A stretch of 64,000 nt of DNA from an uncultured Paludibacter sp. (GTDB lineage Bacteria > Bacteroidota > Bacteroidia > Bacteroidales > Paludibacteraceae). The stretch spans positions 1 to 64,000 of the forward strand of contig CALCBD010000058.1 in NCBI GenBank assembly GCA_937897985.1, read 5' to 3'. Position numbers and translations under genes: made by a program. The notes below the pieces were generated by a model that had not been told where the DNA came from, did no database searches, and saw only the letters and a list, made by a program, of their open reading frames with translations. This document shows positions 35,370 to 43,870 of the stretch, piece after piece; the first letter of the stretch is position 1; each line of letters starts with the position of its first letter.

Positions 35370-38135
35370 ATGAAAAGAATTTTACCATTTATAACAGGTT
35401 TAATATTTTCAGGTTTTGTATTTGCACAGACTACAATAACTGAAAACTTCGAAACCGGACTACCCGCTTCTGCACCATCATCCGAAACAAATGTTACATT
35501 AAGTTCAGGCGTTTGGAAAATCAACGGAACTTTCGGAAAAACCGACAACGGTAGTACACGATTGGCAATGAATACCAACGGATATGCAATAACTCCCGCC
35601 ATCAACAAACCGGTTTCATTATCTTTCACACATCGTGGCAGTGGTAGCGGAAAAGTTATAACTGTTTACAAATCAACAAATAGCGGCTCGAGCTGGACTT
35701 CAATAGGAACTGCAACCGTAAGTTCATCATCAACTTATGCTCAGGCAAATATGTCGGTTGGCGAAGCAGGAACAAAAAATGTGTTGATAAAATTTGTGTG
35801 TGGTTCGGCAACCATCTATATTGATGATGTGAATATTGTTTGTTCCAATATGGGTGATGAACCTACAACACAGGCCTCGATTACTGCATCGGAAATAACC
35901 GGAAATTCGATGAAAATAAATTTTGTAAAAGGAAATGGTCAGGGACGTCTGCTTGTTTACTCCAAAGGTACGGCTGTAACCTGGTTACCAGTCGATGCAA
36001 CTCCCTACCTTAATTTACCCAAAACACTGGACACCAACGTTTATGGTGTATCATCGGGAGATGTGGATAATGTTACAGTAAACGGTCTCGAAGCCGGAGA
36101 AACCTATCACTTTGCCGTTTTTGAATATACAGGAGCCAACGATGCCATCAATTATCTTACCTCTTCAATTGGTCGTTTAGAGCAAAAAACTTCTGAAATA
36201 GCGAGTATTACCGTAAATCCTGATGTAATAAACTTCGGTGCGGTGAAAACAGGAACTTTCAGCAAACGCAGCTTTACCGTTTCGGCAAAATATTTAAATA
36301 CTGCAACGGGAAATATCACTGTTACAGGCAGTTCGGATTTTCTGATGTCAACTTCACCGGCTGATGGTTATTCCACTTCCATCCAACTTCCCTATTCCGG
36401 TAATACACTGCAGGCTACAACAGTTTATGTTCAGTTTTTACCAACACTTTTACAGAACTATAGCCTCACTGCATCGTTGACAGGTGGAGGAGCTATTTCG
36501 GAGATTCAACTGACAGGTAACGGTTCGGACACTGATGCAAAAACCTTTTATATCGCCCCTACAGGCAACGATTCGGGCGATGGAACATTTGATTCACCCT
36601 GGTACAATTTACAAAAAGCTGTTGATGCAGTTGTTCCGGGTGACACAATTATTTGCAGGGGTGGAACTTATTACCCCACAATGATGAAAGATGGTACCAA
36701 GACTACTGTCCGCTTAACTTCATCAGGAACAGCAGCAAAACGTATCACTATAAAAAATTATCCCGGCGAAGCTCCGATTTTTAATTTCAAAGATCAACCT
36801 AAAAAAGTAAGCGTTCGCGGGGTACAGCTAAATGGTGATTATTGGCGTATTTTCGGAATCCATATCACTCAGGCAGGTGACAATGCCATCAAATTGGAAG
36901 GAAATCACAATATAATTGAACGTTGTACATTCAGCTACAATGATGATACAGGTATTCAGTTAGGTTTCGGACATGTATTTTCCGATTCAGGATTCGGTTC
37001 GTCGAATGATGGAACGCATTGTGCCTACAATGATATTATTGATTGCGATTCGTATCTGAATTGTGATGCCGATAATTACGGCAGCGACGCCGATGGTTTT
37101 GCCTGTAAAATGCACAATGGAAAAGGAAATCGTTTTATTCGCTGTCGTTCGTGGGACAATGCTGATGATGGCTGGGATTTATTTGAGACCGACTATCCCG
37201 TATATATTATCGAATGCTGGGCATGGGGTTCGGGACGAGCCGAAAATTTCACATGGGTTCAGGCTTCCGGCTCATTCCAGGGAAACGGGAACGGCATTAA
37301 ATTAGGCGGAAACGGTACAGGCGGTTCTTCGAAAGGCAAACATGAAGTATATAACTGTGTGGCATTCAATTGTAACAAAACGGGTTCGGTAAAAGGATTT
37401 GACCAAAACAGTCACGGTGATGGTGAAAAGTTAGTCAACTGCTTAGCTTTTGGCTGCGGTTATGACTTTATGTTCGAAACAGCCGGATCAGGTCTGGAAT
37501 TTTACAATAATGTATGTTTCGGGAATATTGAAATTGCAACCGGAAATACCAACAGCAACAATGCTATGTTATCTGCATCGGACAAAGCCTGGACAAACGT
37601 GATACGTGGATTCGGAGCATCCGATTACGTCAGCCTGAGCGAAACGGATGCCAAAGCACCCAGGGGAGCCGACGGCAGTATGCCTCCTAAATTTGCCCGG
37701 TTGAAATCCGGTAGCGTATTGGTCGACAAGGGATTACTCTACAATGTACTTTACTCAAACGAATTTCCATTCCTTGCACAACCCGTATATGGTGCAGCCC
37801 GCGATTTGGGTCCTTACGAACTACAGGAAGGTCAGATGAATACAGGCATACAGGTATTGATGAATCAAAATGCTGAATTCGCGTTATCAATACTTCCGAA
37901 TCCGTGTAAAGATGAAGCAATCATTAAATTCAGCAGCGATTTTACAGGATTTGCCGGATTAAAGATTTTAAATTTAAGTGGACAGATGGTTGCAGATGTT
38001 TACTCGTCGCAGATAGATGCAGGTGTCGAGTATTTTATTCCTGTAGCAGTGAGTTCGCTGAAAAACGGCATTTATTTATGTCAGTTATCCATTGGTAATC
38101 AGACCAAAGTTAACAGAATCATCGTTACCCGATGA
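35370..38135 (+). CDS. Pectate lyase PL9, multidomain, with T9SS tail
   Basis: 921 residues. A signal peptide (ending near VFAQ) is followed by a jelly-roll-like cleaved-adhesin/choice-of-anchor segment (to ~170), a fibronectin-like part, and a beta-sandwich domain with VNFGAVKTGTFSKRSF-type sequence (~285-385). The PL9 helix starts at FYIAPTGNDSGDGTFDSPW. Ca2+ ligands are Asp575, 599, 600 and 603 (DADGFACKM; DNADDGWDLF) and the catalytic lysine is Lys644 (GNGIKLGG). The T9SS sorting domain occupies about 845-921 (LSILPNPCKDEAIIKF, LKNGIYLCQL). The family is Ca2+-dependent endo-pectate lyase; its long N-terminal half probably binds polysaccharide. Confidence 0.92.
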   Translation: MKRILPFITGLIFSGFVFAQTTITENFETGLPASAPSSETNVTLSSGVWKINGTFGKTDNGSTRLAMNTNGYAITPAINKPVSLSFTHRGSGSGKVITVYKSTNSGSSWTSIGTATVSSSSTYAQANMSVGEAGTKNVLIKFVCGSATIYIDDVNIVCSNMGDEPTTQASITASEITGNSMKINFVKGNGQGRLLVYSKGTAVTWLPVDATPYLNLPKTLDTNVYGVSSGDVDNVTVNGLEAGETYHFAVFEYTGANDAINYLTSSIGRLEQKTSEIASITVNPDVINFGAVKTGTFSKRSFTVSAKYLNTATGNITVTGSSDFLMSTSPADGYSTSIQLPYSGNTLQATTVYVQFLPTLLQNYSLTASLTGGGAISEIQLTGNGSDTDAKTFYIAPTGNDSGDGTFDSPWYNLQKAVDAVVPGDTIICRGGTYYPTMMKDGTKTTVRLTSSGTAAKRITIKNYPGEAPIFNFKDQPKKVSVRGVQLNGDYWRIFGIHITQAGDNAIKLEGNHNIIERCTFSYNDDTGIQLGFGHVFSDSGFGSSNDGTHCAYNDIIDCDSYLNCDADNYGSDADGFACKMHNGKGNRFIRCRSWDNADDGWDLFETDYPVYIIECWAWGSGRAENFTWVQASGSFQGNGNGIKLGGNGTGGSSKGKHEVYNCVAFNCNKTGSVKGFDQNSHGDGEKLVNCLAFGCGYDFMFETAGSGLEFYNNVCFGNIEIATGNTNSNNAMLSASDKAWTNVIRGFGASDYVSLSETDAKAPRGADGSMPPKFARLKSGSVLVDKGLLYNVLYSNEFPFLAQPVYGAARDLGPYELQEGQMNTGIQVLMNQNAEFALSILPNPCKDEAIIKFSSDFTGFAGLKILNLSGQMVADVYSSQIDAGVEYFIPVAVSSLKNGIYLCQLSIGNQTKVNRIIVTR

Positions 38136-38148
38136 TTTTCAAAAAAAG

Positions 38149-38188
38149 AACTTTCCCTAAACCGATGGGGTTAGGGGAAGTTTTATTT
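38149..38188 (+). terminator. Terminator after the second PL9 gene
   Basis: AACTTTCCCTAAACC pairs imperfectly with GGTTAGGGGAAGTT (38169-38182), followed by a T-rich stretch. Confidence 0.7.
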
Positions 38189-38490
38189 ACAATGTTTCGT
38201 TATAAAAATGTCATTTTGAACGCAAAGACAAAGTCGCTATCCCGATAGCTATCGGTATCAAAGAAAACCTTCAGGTTATTTTCTCTGCGTTCTCCACGTT
38301 AAATCGGGATGTTCCATTTGAGGTATTATTTTGATTATTAGTATATTATTAAAATTATTAACTTCACGTCTTTGCGTTTAATTTTTTAAAAGTAAATATT
38401 CCTGTAAAAATTAATTAATGCTATAAATCATTGTTTATGTGTATATTATATGATTTTATTATGACCCGATAATTTATTAAAGTGAACATT
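38189..38490. repeat. Intergenic repeat debris with CGATAGCTATCG palindrome
   Basis: The gap before the third PL9 gene contains GAACGCAAAGACAAAG (from 38219), the palindrome CGATAGCTATCG within CCCGATAGCTATCGG, and CACGTCTTTGCGTTTAA (38367 on). The CTTTGCGTT element recurs in the 133-bp repeats at 46.3-47.0 kb. These look like members of dispersed intergenic repeats common in Bacteroidota; nothing coding is seen. Confidence 0.55.
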
Positions 38491-40347
38491 ATGAAAAAAT
38501 CCATACTCCTTATAATTATTACATTTTTCGTTATTTCAGTTTCTGCCCGCCAGTTATGGCTTTCGCCCGGCGGTAATGATACTGCCAATGGTCTGACATT
38601 GGCTACAGCATGGCAGTCGCCTGTCACTGCTTTTACAAAGCTAACAGCCGGTGATACTTTGTGGGTAAAAGGCGGAACATACATTGTCAATTCAACTGTA
38701 AAAGCTTCGAATCCGGCAACAAAAGCATCACCTGTCAGAGTGTTTGCAGTCCGGGGCGAAAAACCGGTTTTCGACTGTTCTTCAATGCGACATTACGGAA
38801 GTGAGTCCTCCACTTACCGCGGCATGGATTTGCGACAACCATACTGGCATGTAAAGGGGATTAAAATTTATAAAGCGGGATATAACGGAATTATCATTGC
38901 AGGCGAAAATATTACCGTCGAAGGCATGACCATCCAGGAATGCGGCTTTGATGGAATCTCGATGGCTGCCGGTGCTGTAAATGCCAGGGTCATCAATTGC
39001 GATTCATTCAGAAACTGTGATACGTCCGCTAACGGTGAAAACGGAGACGGATTTGCAGCAAAAGAGGGTACAGGTACAGTATTTATCGGTTGCCGGGCAT
39101 GGGAAAACGGCGATGACGGCTGGGATGTGTATGGTGGAAATCAACCGATTCTGGTAGATAGTTGCTGGTCGTGGGGAAATGGAGTCAATTACTGGACCGA
39201 TTATATAACAAGTTATCAGGGCGATGGCAATGGTTTTAAACTTGGCGGTGGAGGTGGTATTGATGGCAATGCTCCAAATGTTGTATTACACAGTTTTGCC
39301 TTCAATAATACCGGAAAGGGTTTTGACCAGAACCATAATGCATGGGGTGTTACCTGTATCAATTGTACCGGTTATAATAACAATGGCATGGGAAATTTTG
39401 CTTTTCAGGAAGTACCTTCACAAGGCAAACATGTAATGATTAATAACTTATCCTATGCCGGAACCGGACAAAATATTGCTGCCGGCAGCACCGAAACCAC
39501 GAATAGCTGGAATCTTGGAATGACTTTCACCGACGACATGTTCGAAAGTTTGAATATTGCTGATGCTTATGCCGAAAGAGATGACGATTACAGACTTACA
39601 AACACTGCATTTAAAGCTCTTTTTAAATTAAAAAACACAAATCCGGCGATAGATAAGGGAACTGTTCAGACCTATATCAGACTGAAACCTTATTACGCCA
39701 TTCCCTATTCGGGAGTAAAACCGGACCTGGGTGCCAAAGAATTTGATCAGGGTAACTGGACCTACCCTACCCCTGATGAAACCCAACCTCAGGATACCAC
39801 TTCGACTCCGGGCAACCGTCCGACCGGAGTGACACAGGTTATCGTTAATGTTGCCAATCAGTTTACGGTTGCTGCAGGTTCAAAATCAGCAGTTTGGGGT
39901 CCGTTTTGTTTAGCATCGGCCGTGAACGCAGTATTCGATATGCAGGCAGTAGGTTCGTCGAACGGAGCTGTAATCATCGAATTTTCAAAAGATAATGCCA
40001 CATGGGAACAGGTTGGAGCTCAGGCCAAAAATGGCAGTACAAGCTGGGTAACCGGAAAACTGATCGATTTAAGTGCCGATACAGCTCCATGGGGACCTTC
40101 CATTTACATTCGGTTCAATAACAACAGTAGCAGAGATGTAAACATAAAGAATTTAGTGATAACAGCAAGTATTTATACAATTAACGGTATTTCCGAAACA
40201 GAAAATGAGTCACCACTGCTTTATGAAAAATTTTTCAATTACTGCGGACAGGAAATTAGCGGAAATTCTGAAGGTTTAATGATTCGAAAGTCAGTTTTCC
40301 AAAACGGAAAAGTCCATATTCAAAAAATTTGCAGAAGAAATATTTAA
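38491..40347 (+). CDS. Pectate lyase PL9 with variant C-terminal tail
   Basis: 618 residues from ATG 38491 (a GTG three codons earlier is not needed). After a signal peptide (to about VSA), the beta-helix begins QLWLSPGGNDTANGLT. PL9 residues are intact: Asp186 (NGDGFAAKE), Asp208, 209 and 212 (NGDDGWDVY), Lys250 (NGFKLGG). A linker rich in Pro, Thr and Gln (TPDETQPQDTTSTPGNRP) leads to a beta-sandwich, probably carbohydrate-binding. The end differs from its neighbours: FFNYCGQEISG, EGLMIRKS and NGKVHIQKI resemble the Y-x-G-Q-x-I ... G-L-x-I tail of many Bacteroidales surface proteins rather than the standard T9SS domain. Confidence 0.9.
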   Translation: MKKSILLIIITFFVISVSARQLWLSPGGNDTANGLTLATAWQSPVTAFTKLTAGDTLWVKGGTYIVNSTVKASNPATKASPVRVFAVRGEKPVFDCSSMRHYGSESSTYRGMDLRQPYWHVKGIKIYKAGYNGIIIAGENITVEGMTIQECGFDGISMAAGAVNARVINCDSFRNCDTSANGENGDGFAAKEGTGTVFIGCRAWENGDDGWDVYGGNQPILVDSCWSWGNGVNYWTDYITSYQGDGNGFKLGGGGGIDGNAPNVVLHSFAFNNTGKGFDQNHNAWGVTCINCTGYNNNGMGNFAFQEVPSQGKHVMINNLSYAGTGQNIAAGSTETTNSWNLGMTFTDDMFESLNIADAYAERDDDYRLTNTAFKALFKLKNTNPAIDKGTVQTYIRLKPYYAIPYSGVKPDLGAKEFDQGNWTYPTPDETQPQDTTSTPGNRPTGVTQVIVNVANQFTVAAGSKSAVWGPFCLASAVNAVFDMQAVGSSNGAVIIEFSKDNATWEQVGAQAKNGSTSWVTGKLIDLSADTAPWGPSIYIRFNNNSSRDVNIKNLVITASIYTINGISETENESPLLYEKFFNYCGQEISGNSEGLMIRKSVFQNGKVHIQKICRRNI

Positions 40348-40359
40348 TTTAAATTATCC

Positions 40360-42183
40360 ATGAAAAAATCACTGATCTTATCGTTCATCATAATCTCAGC
40401 ATTTTTACATGCTCAACCACTAACCAATGTCATCGGTTTACCCGAAGGCTTCGCCTCGTTGAACGGAGGTGTAACAGGCGGTGAAGGTGGTCCGATAGTT
40501 ACGGTTACCAATGCCGAAGAATTGAAAAATGCGGTTGATGGCGTTAATACTGCCGTTATCATATTAGTAAAGGGAACCATTCAGGTTTCAGGTGAATTAT
40601 CCGCACGTGGCAATAAAACCATAGTGGGTCTTGGTACCGATGCACAAATAACGGGTGGAGGATTCGGCTGGAACACCAAAACAAATGTAATCGTTCAGAA
40701 CATCACTTTCGGTGATGCGCCCGACGATTTATTGAAAATCAACAATAAATGTAAGAATTTCTGGATAGATCACTGTACTTTCAGCGATGGTGCCGATACC
40801 AATGCCGGCTCGCACGACGGTATGCTTGATGTGACAAGGGGAAGCGAATTTATTACCATTTCGTATAATAAATTTTTCAATCACGATAAAAATATTCTCA
40901 TTGGTCACAGCGACAGTGAAACCGGTGATGTGGTTATGAAAGTAACGCTTCATCACAACTGGTTCGATGGCACCATACAGCGCAATCCACGTGTCAGGTT
41001 TGCAACTGTCCATTGTTACAACAATTATTATGTTGCCAATCCGACTTATAGTGTCGCTTCAGCAACCGACGCCAGAGTACTGGTCGAAAACTGTTATTTT
41101 AAAAACTGTCCGGTACCGCTTCAGGTGGGGGTTCCGGGTTTTTCGCCGGACGGATATCTGGTGCAGAAAGGTTGTTATTTTGAAAATTGCGGTACCCCGC
41201 AACTCAAAGCCATTGATATGTCAGGTTTGTTCCCATACAATTATACTCCTGACAGCGTAATGTATGTGCCCTGTATAGCAGAGACTTATGCAGGTGCAGC
41301 CAAACCATTTAAAAGCGCAGAAAATTTCAGTTGTGAACCGGTCGTGCCCGACGACAACGGAAATGATTCTGTTCCTGACAACAATGGCTGTGTTTGGATA
41401 AAAAACAGTTTTATGCCCGGCGATGTTGATGTTAATAACTGGTTTTGGTTCAACAACGAATCCACTGCGGCAAAATACATTCCCTCTATGATAACTCTGT
41501 TGCCATCAGTTTCTTCGTCGGGTGTAACATCAACATTAAATGTAACTAAAACCGGTGCCGGAACTGATGGAACCACCGGTTCCGCCGGAGCACTCACAGG
41601 ATGTCTGGATTTGGGGAAATCGGCAACGAAAGGAGATTTCAGCGGAGGTTCGGCGATCATTCAGCTAACCAGTTGCGGAGAACTGAAGCTGGTCACATCA
41701 CGCACCGGCGACAATGATTTTAATGTCTCTGTGGCAAATTCATCCGGTGGTGAGTTTATCCAAAAATATGTCTACTCAGGAAATAAAGGCATTTCTGAAA
41801 TTAATCTGACAGATTATGTTCAATCAGAACAACCCGTTTGGATTAAAATTACAAATGGCGCAACCGGTAGTTTAAATATTCATGCCATTTCAGCAAAAAC
41901 CTACATCAAAAATTGTCCGAATCTGAGTCAGGTTGTAAACGGTAAAAATACAGAACTCAGTTTCTACGGCAATGTACTGACATTCAATTCAAAAGAAACC
42001 ACACCAGCCGAAATCAGAATTTCAGGTATGGATGGACGAATAATAGACATCCCGTTTCGGGGATGGATTGAGAGCAATGTTTCCAACAAAATTACATTCA
42101 ATCTGAACAACCTGAAAAGCGGAATTTACATTATCACCCTCAAAACCAATGAGGGAAGCATCAATCTGAAAATTCAGAAATAA
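40360..42183 (+). CDS. Pectate lyase PL1 with T9SS tail
   Basis: 607 residues. Signal peptide to about LHAQ, then the PL1 beta-helix: GLPEGFASLNGGVTGG, FWIDHCTFSDG, SHDGMLDVTRGSEFITISYN with Ca2+-binding acids, NHDKNILIGHSD with a conserved lysine, and QRNPRVRFATVHCYNNYY with catalytic-type arginines Arg208 and Arg213. The region 345-520 is a second domain of unknown type (SFMPGDVDVNNWFWFN), perhaps sugar-binding. The T9SS domain is at ~535-607 (LKSGIYIITLKTNEGSINLKI). PL1 enzymes cleave polygalacturonate by Ca2+-dependent beta-elimination. It begins 12 bases after the previous gene, so the genes form one transcript. Confidence 0.93.
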   Translation: MKKSLILSFIIISAFLHAQPLTNVIGLPEGFASLNGGVTGGEGGPIVTVTNAEELKNAVDGVNTAVIILVKGTIQVSGELSARGNKTIVGLGTDAQITGGGFGWNTKTNVIVQNITFGDAPDDLLKINNKCKNFWIDHCTFSDGADTNAGSHDGMLDVTRGSEFITISYNKFFNHDKNILIGHSDSETGDVVMKVTLHHNWFDGTIQRNPRVRFATVHCYNNYYVANPTYSVASATDARVLVENCYFKNCPVPLQVGVPGFSPDGYLVQKGCYFENCGTPQLKAIDMSGLFPYNYTPDSVMYVPCIAETYAGAAKPFKSAENFSCEPVVPDDNGNDSVPDNNGCVWIKNSFMPGDVDVNNWFWFNNESTAAKYIPSMITLLPSVSSSGVTSTLNVTKTGAGTDGTTGSAGALTGCLDLGKSATKGDFSGGSAIIQLTSCGELKLVTSRTGDNDFNVSVANSSGGEFIQKYVYSGNKGISEINLTDYVQSEQPVWIKITNGATGSLNIHAISAKTYIKNCPNLSQVVNGKNTELSFYGNVLTFNSKETTPAEIRISGMDGRIIDIPFRGWIESNVSNKITFNLNNLKSGIYIITLKTNEGSINLKIQK

Positions 42184-42220
42184 GACACTATTTCTGTATT
42201 TTATTCATATTTAGCAATTT

Positions 42221-43852
42221 ATGTTTAAAAGTTTAAGAATAAGAACTGTTTTCGGGTTAATTTGCACTACGATACTGAATGCAAATGCTGTCGGCTACTA
42301 TGTTTCGCCAACCGGAAATGATGCTAATGCAGGTACTTTTGTTTCACCAAAATTCAATATTTCAGCGTTGACAGCTAATCTGAATCCGGGTGATACAATT
42401 TTCGTACTTCCCGGCACATATAATTACAACAGTACCATCCGATTAACCAAATCAGGAACTGCCGAAAAACGTATTTGTATTTTCGGTACCAGTTATTCAA
42501 ACGCAGGCGAACGACCGGTATTGAATTACAAATTGCAGGGACCGGGCGATGCAAACAGGGCATTTTTCATCGAAGCGGGTGCAAACTACTGGCACATAAA
42601 GGGATTGAAAATACAGGAAGCCGGTGATAACGGAATCAAAATTGAGAGCAACCGGAACATTATTGAATTTTGTGATTTTGATGCCTGTTATGATAGTGGA
42701 ATTCAAATAGGGCTGGCTAAGGATTCAGGAGCTAACGATGGCAGTTGTGCTTATAATTACATACTTAACTGTGATTCATATAATAATTGTGATTCACACA
42801 AAAGCGGTGGAAATGCCGATGGATTTGCATGTAAACTTTTTTGCGGACCCGGAAATATTTTCGAAGGTTGCAGGGCATGGAACAACTCCGACGATGGCTG
42901 GGACATGTATTCCAATACTTTCGGCGTATTAATGCTCAACTGTATGACCTGGCACAACGGCGACAAAACAACACTCAGAGGAAATCAGTACGGAAACGGA
43001 AACGGTTTCAAGATGGGTGGAAACAGTACATATTCAAGGGGAACAAATATAGCAGTTGGCTGTGTGGCATTCGACATGCATTATGTCAGCGGTGGTGGGA
43101 AATGCTTCGATCAGAATGATAATCAGGATCCGCAGGTGATGTTGAATTGCACTGCATTCGATAATATCAAGGGATTTTCGATGGCAAGCGGAAGCACAGG
43201 ACATACCATTAAAAATTGCATAGCATTTAAAGCCACCGATAAAATGATCAGCGATCAAACGCAGAATATCACTCAGAACAATAGCTGGCAGTTTGGAAGC
43301 AACACAAGCGACAAACAAAATGGTGGTATTGGTAGCTATGCCGATTTCGTTGTCGATTTAAGTGATAATAATACCGCTAACCAACTGGCAGCTGTCGTGA
43401 GAAATGCAGACGGAACAATTCCGGATAACGGATTTTGCAGGTTAAAACCGACGTCCGATTGCATTGACAAAGGTCAGGTGGTAAATTATTCTTTCCGGGA
43501 CAAAACTTACCCGATAATGTATTCCGGACAGGCTCCTGATTTGGGAGCTTTTGAATATGGCGGGATAACGGGAATTTCTCAGCCTGAACTTTACAGTGCT
43601 GGTAAATTAGAGATCGCAGAGATCCTGAATTCCGACATTTCCCGGATTACATTCTGCCTGGCACACAAATCAACAGTCAATATGGATATTTTTAATATAT
43701 CGGGTAAATGTGTATTAAAATGTATTGCTAATCAGGTTTATCCTGAAGGCAACAATTTTCACATTGCCTATCTTGGTAATTTGCCGGCTGGTTGCTATAT
43801 TATTAAACTCCGTACGGAATTTCAGCAACAAACACTAAAATTTAAACGATAA
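42221..43852 (+). CDS. Pectate lyase PL9 (compact form) with T9SS tail
   Basis: 543 residues, the smallest of the five PL9 proteins: a signal peptide, the beta-helix from GYYVSPTGNDANAGTF, and a T9SS domain directly after (~465-543, LPAGCYIIKLRTEF). Ca2+ ligands are Asp200 (NADGFACKL) and Asp224, 225, 228 (NNSDDGWDMY); the catalytic lysine is Lys264 in NGNGFKMGG. With no accessory domain, it probably represents the core enzyme from which the longer paralogues differ by added modules. It starts 37 bases after the PL1 gene. Confidence 0.92.
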   Translation: MFKSLRIRTVFGLICTTILNANAVGYYVSPTGNDANAGTFVSPKFNISALTANLNPGDTIFVLPGTYNYNSTIRLTKSGTAEKRICIFGTSYSNAGERPVLNYKLQGPGDANRAFFIEAGANYWHIKGLKIQEAGDNGIKIESNRNIIEFCDFDACYDSGIQIGLAKDSGANDGSCAYNYILNCDSYNNCDSHKSGGNADGFACKLFCGPGNIFEGCRAWNNSDDGWDMYSNTFGVLMLNCMTWHNGDKTTLRGNQYGNGNGFKMGGNSTYSRGTNIAVGCVAFDMHYVSGGGKCFDQNDNQDPQVMLNCTAFDNIKGFSMASGSTGHTIKNCIAFKATDKMISDQTQNITQNNSWQFGSNTSDKQNGGIGSYADFVVDLSDNNTANQLAAVVRNADGTIPDNGFCRLKPTSDCIDKGQVVNYSFRDKTYPIMYSGQAPDLGAFEYGGITGISQPELYSAGKLEIAEILNSDISRITFCLAHKSTVNMDIFNISGKCVLKCIANQVYPEGNNFHIAYLGNLPAGCYIIKLRTEFQQQTLKFKR

Positions 43853-43870
43853 AAAATTATCAGAAGAATT

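Noticed and set aside
40155..40347. A possible frameshift at the end of the third PL9 gene, which lacks a standard T9SS domain
   Set aside because: Other frames give no sorting domain, and the in-frame end resembles a known alternative Bacteroidales tail.
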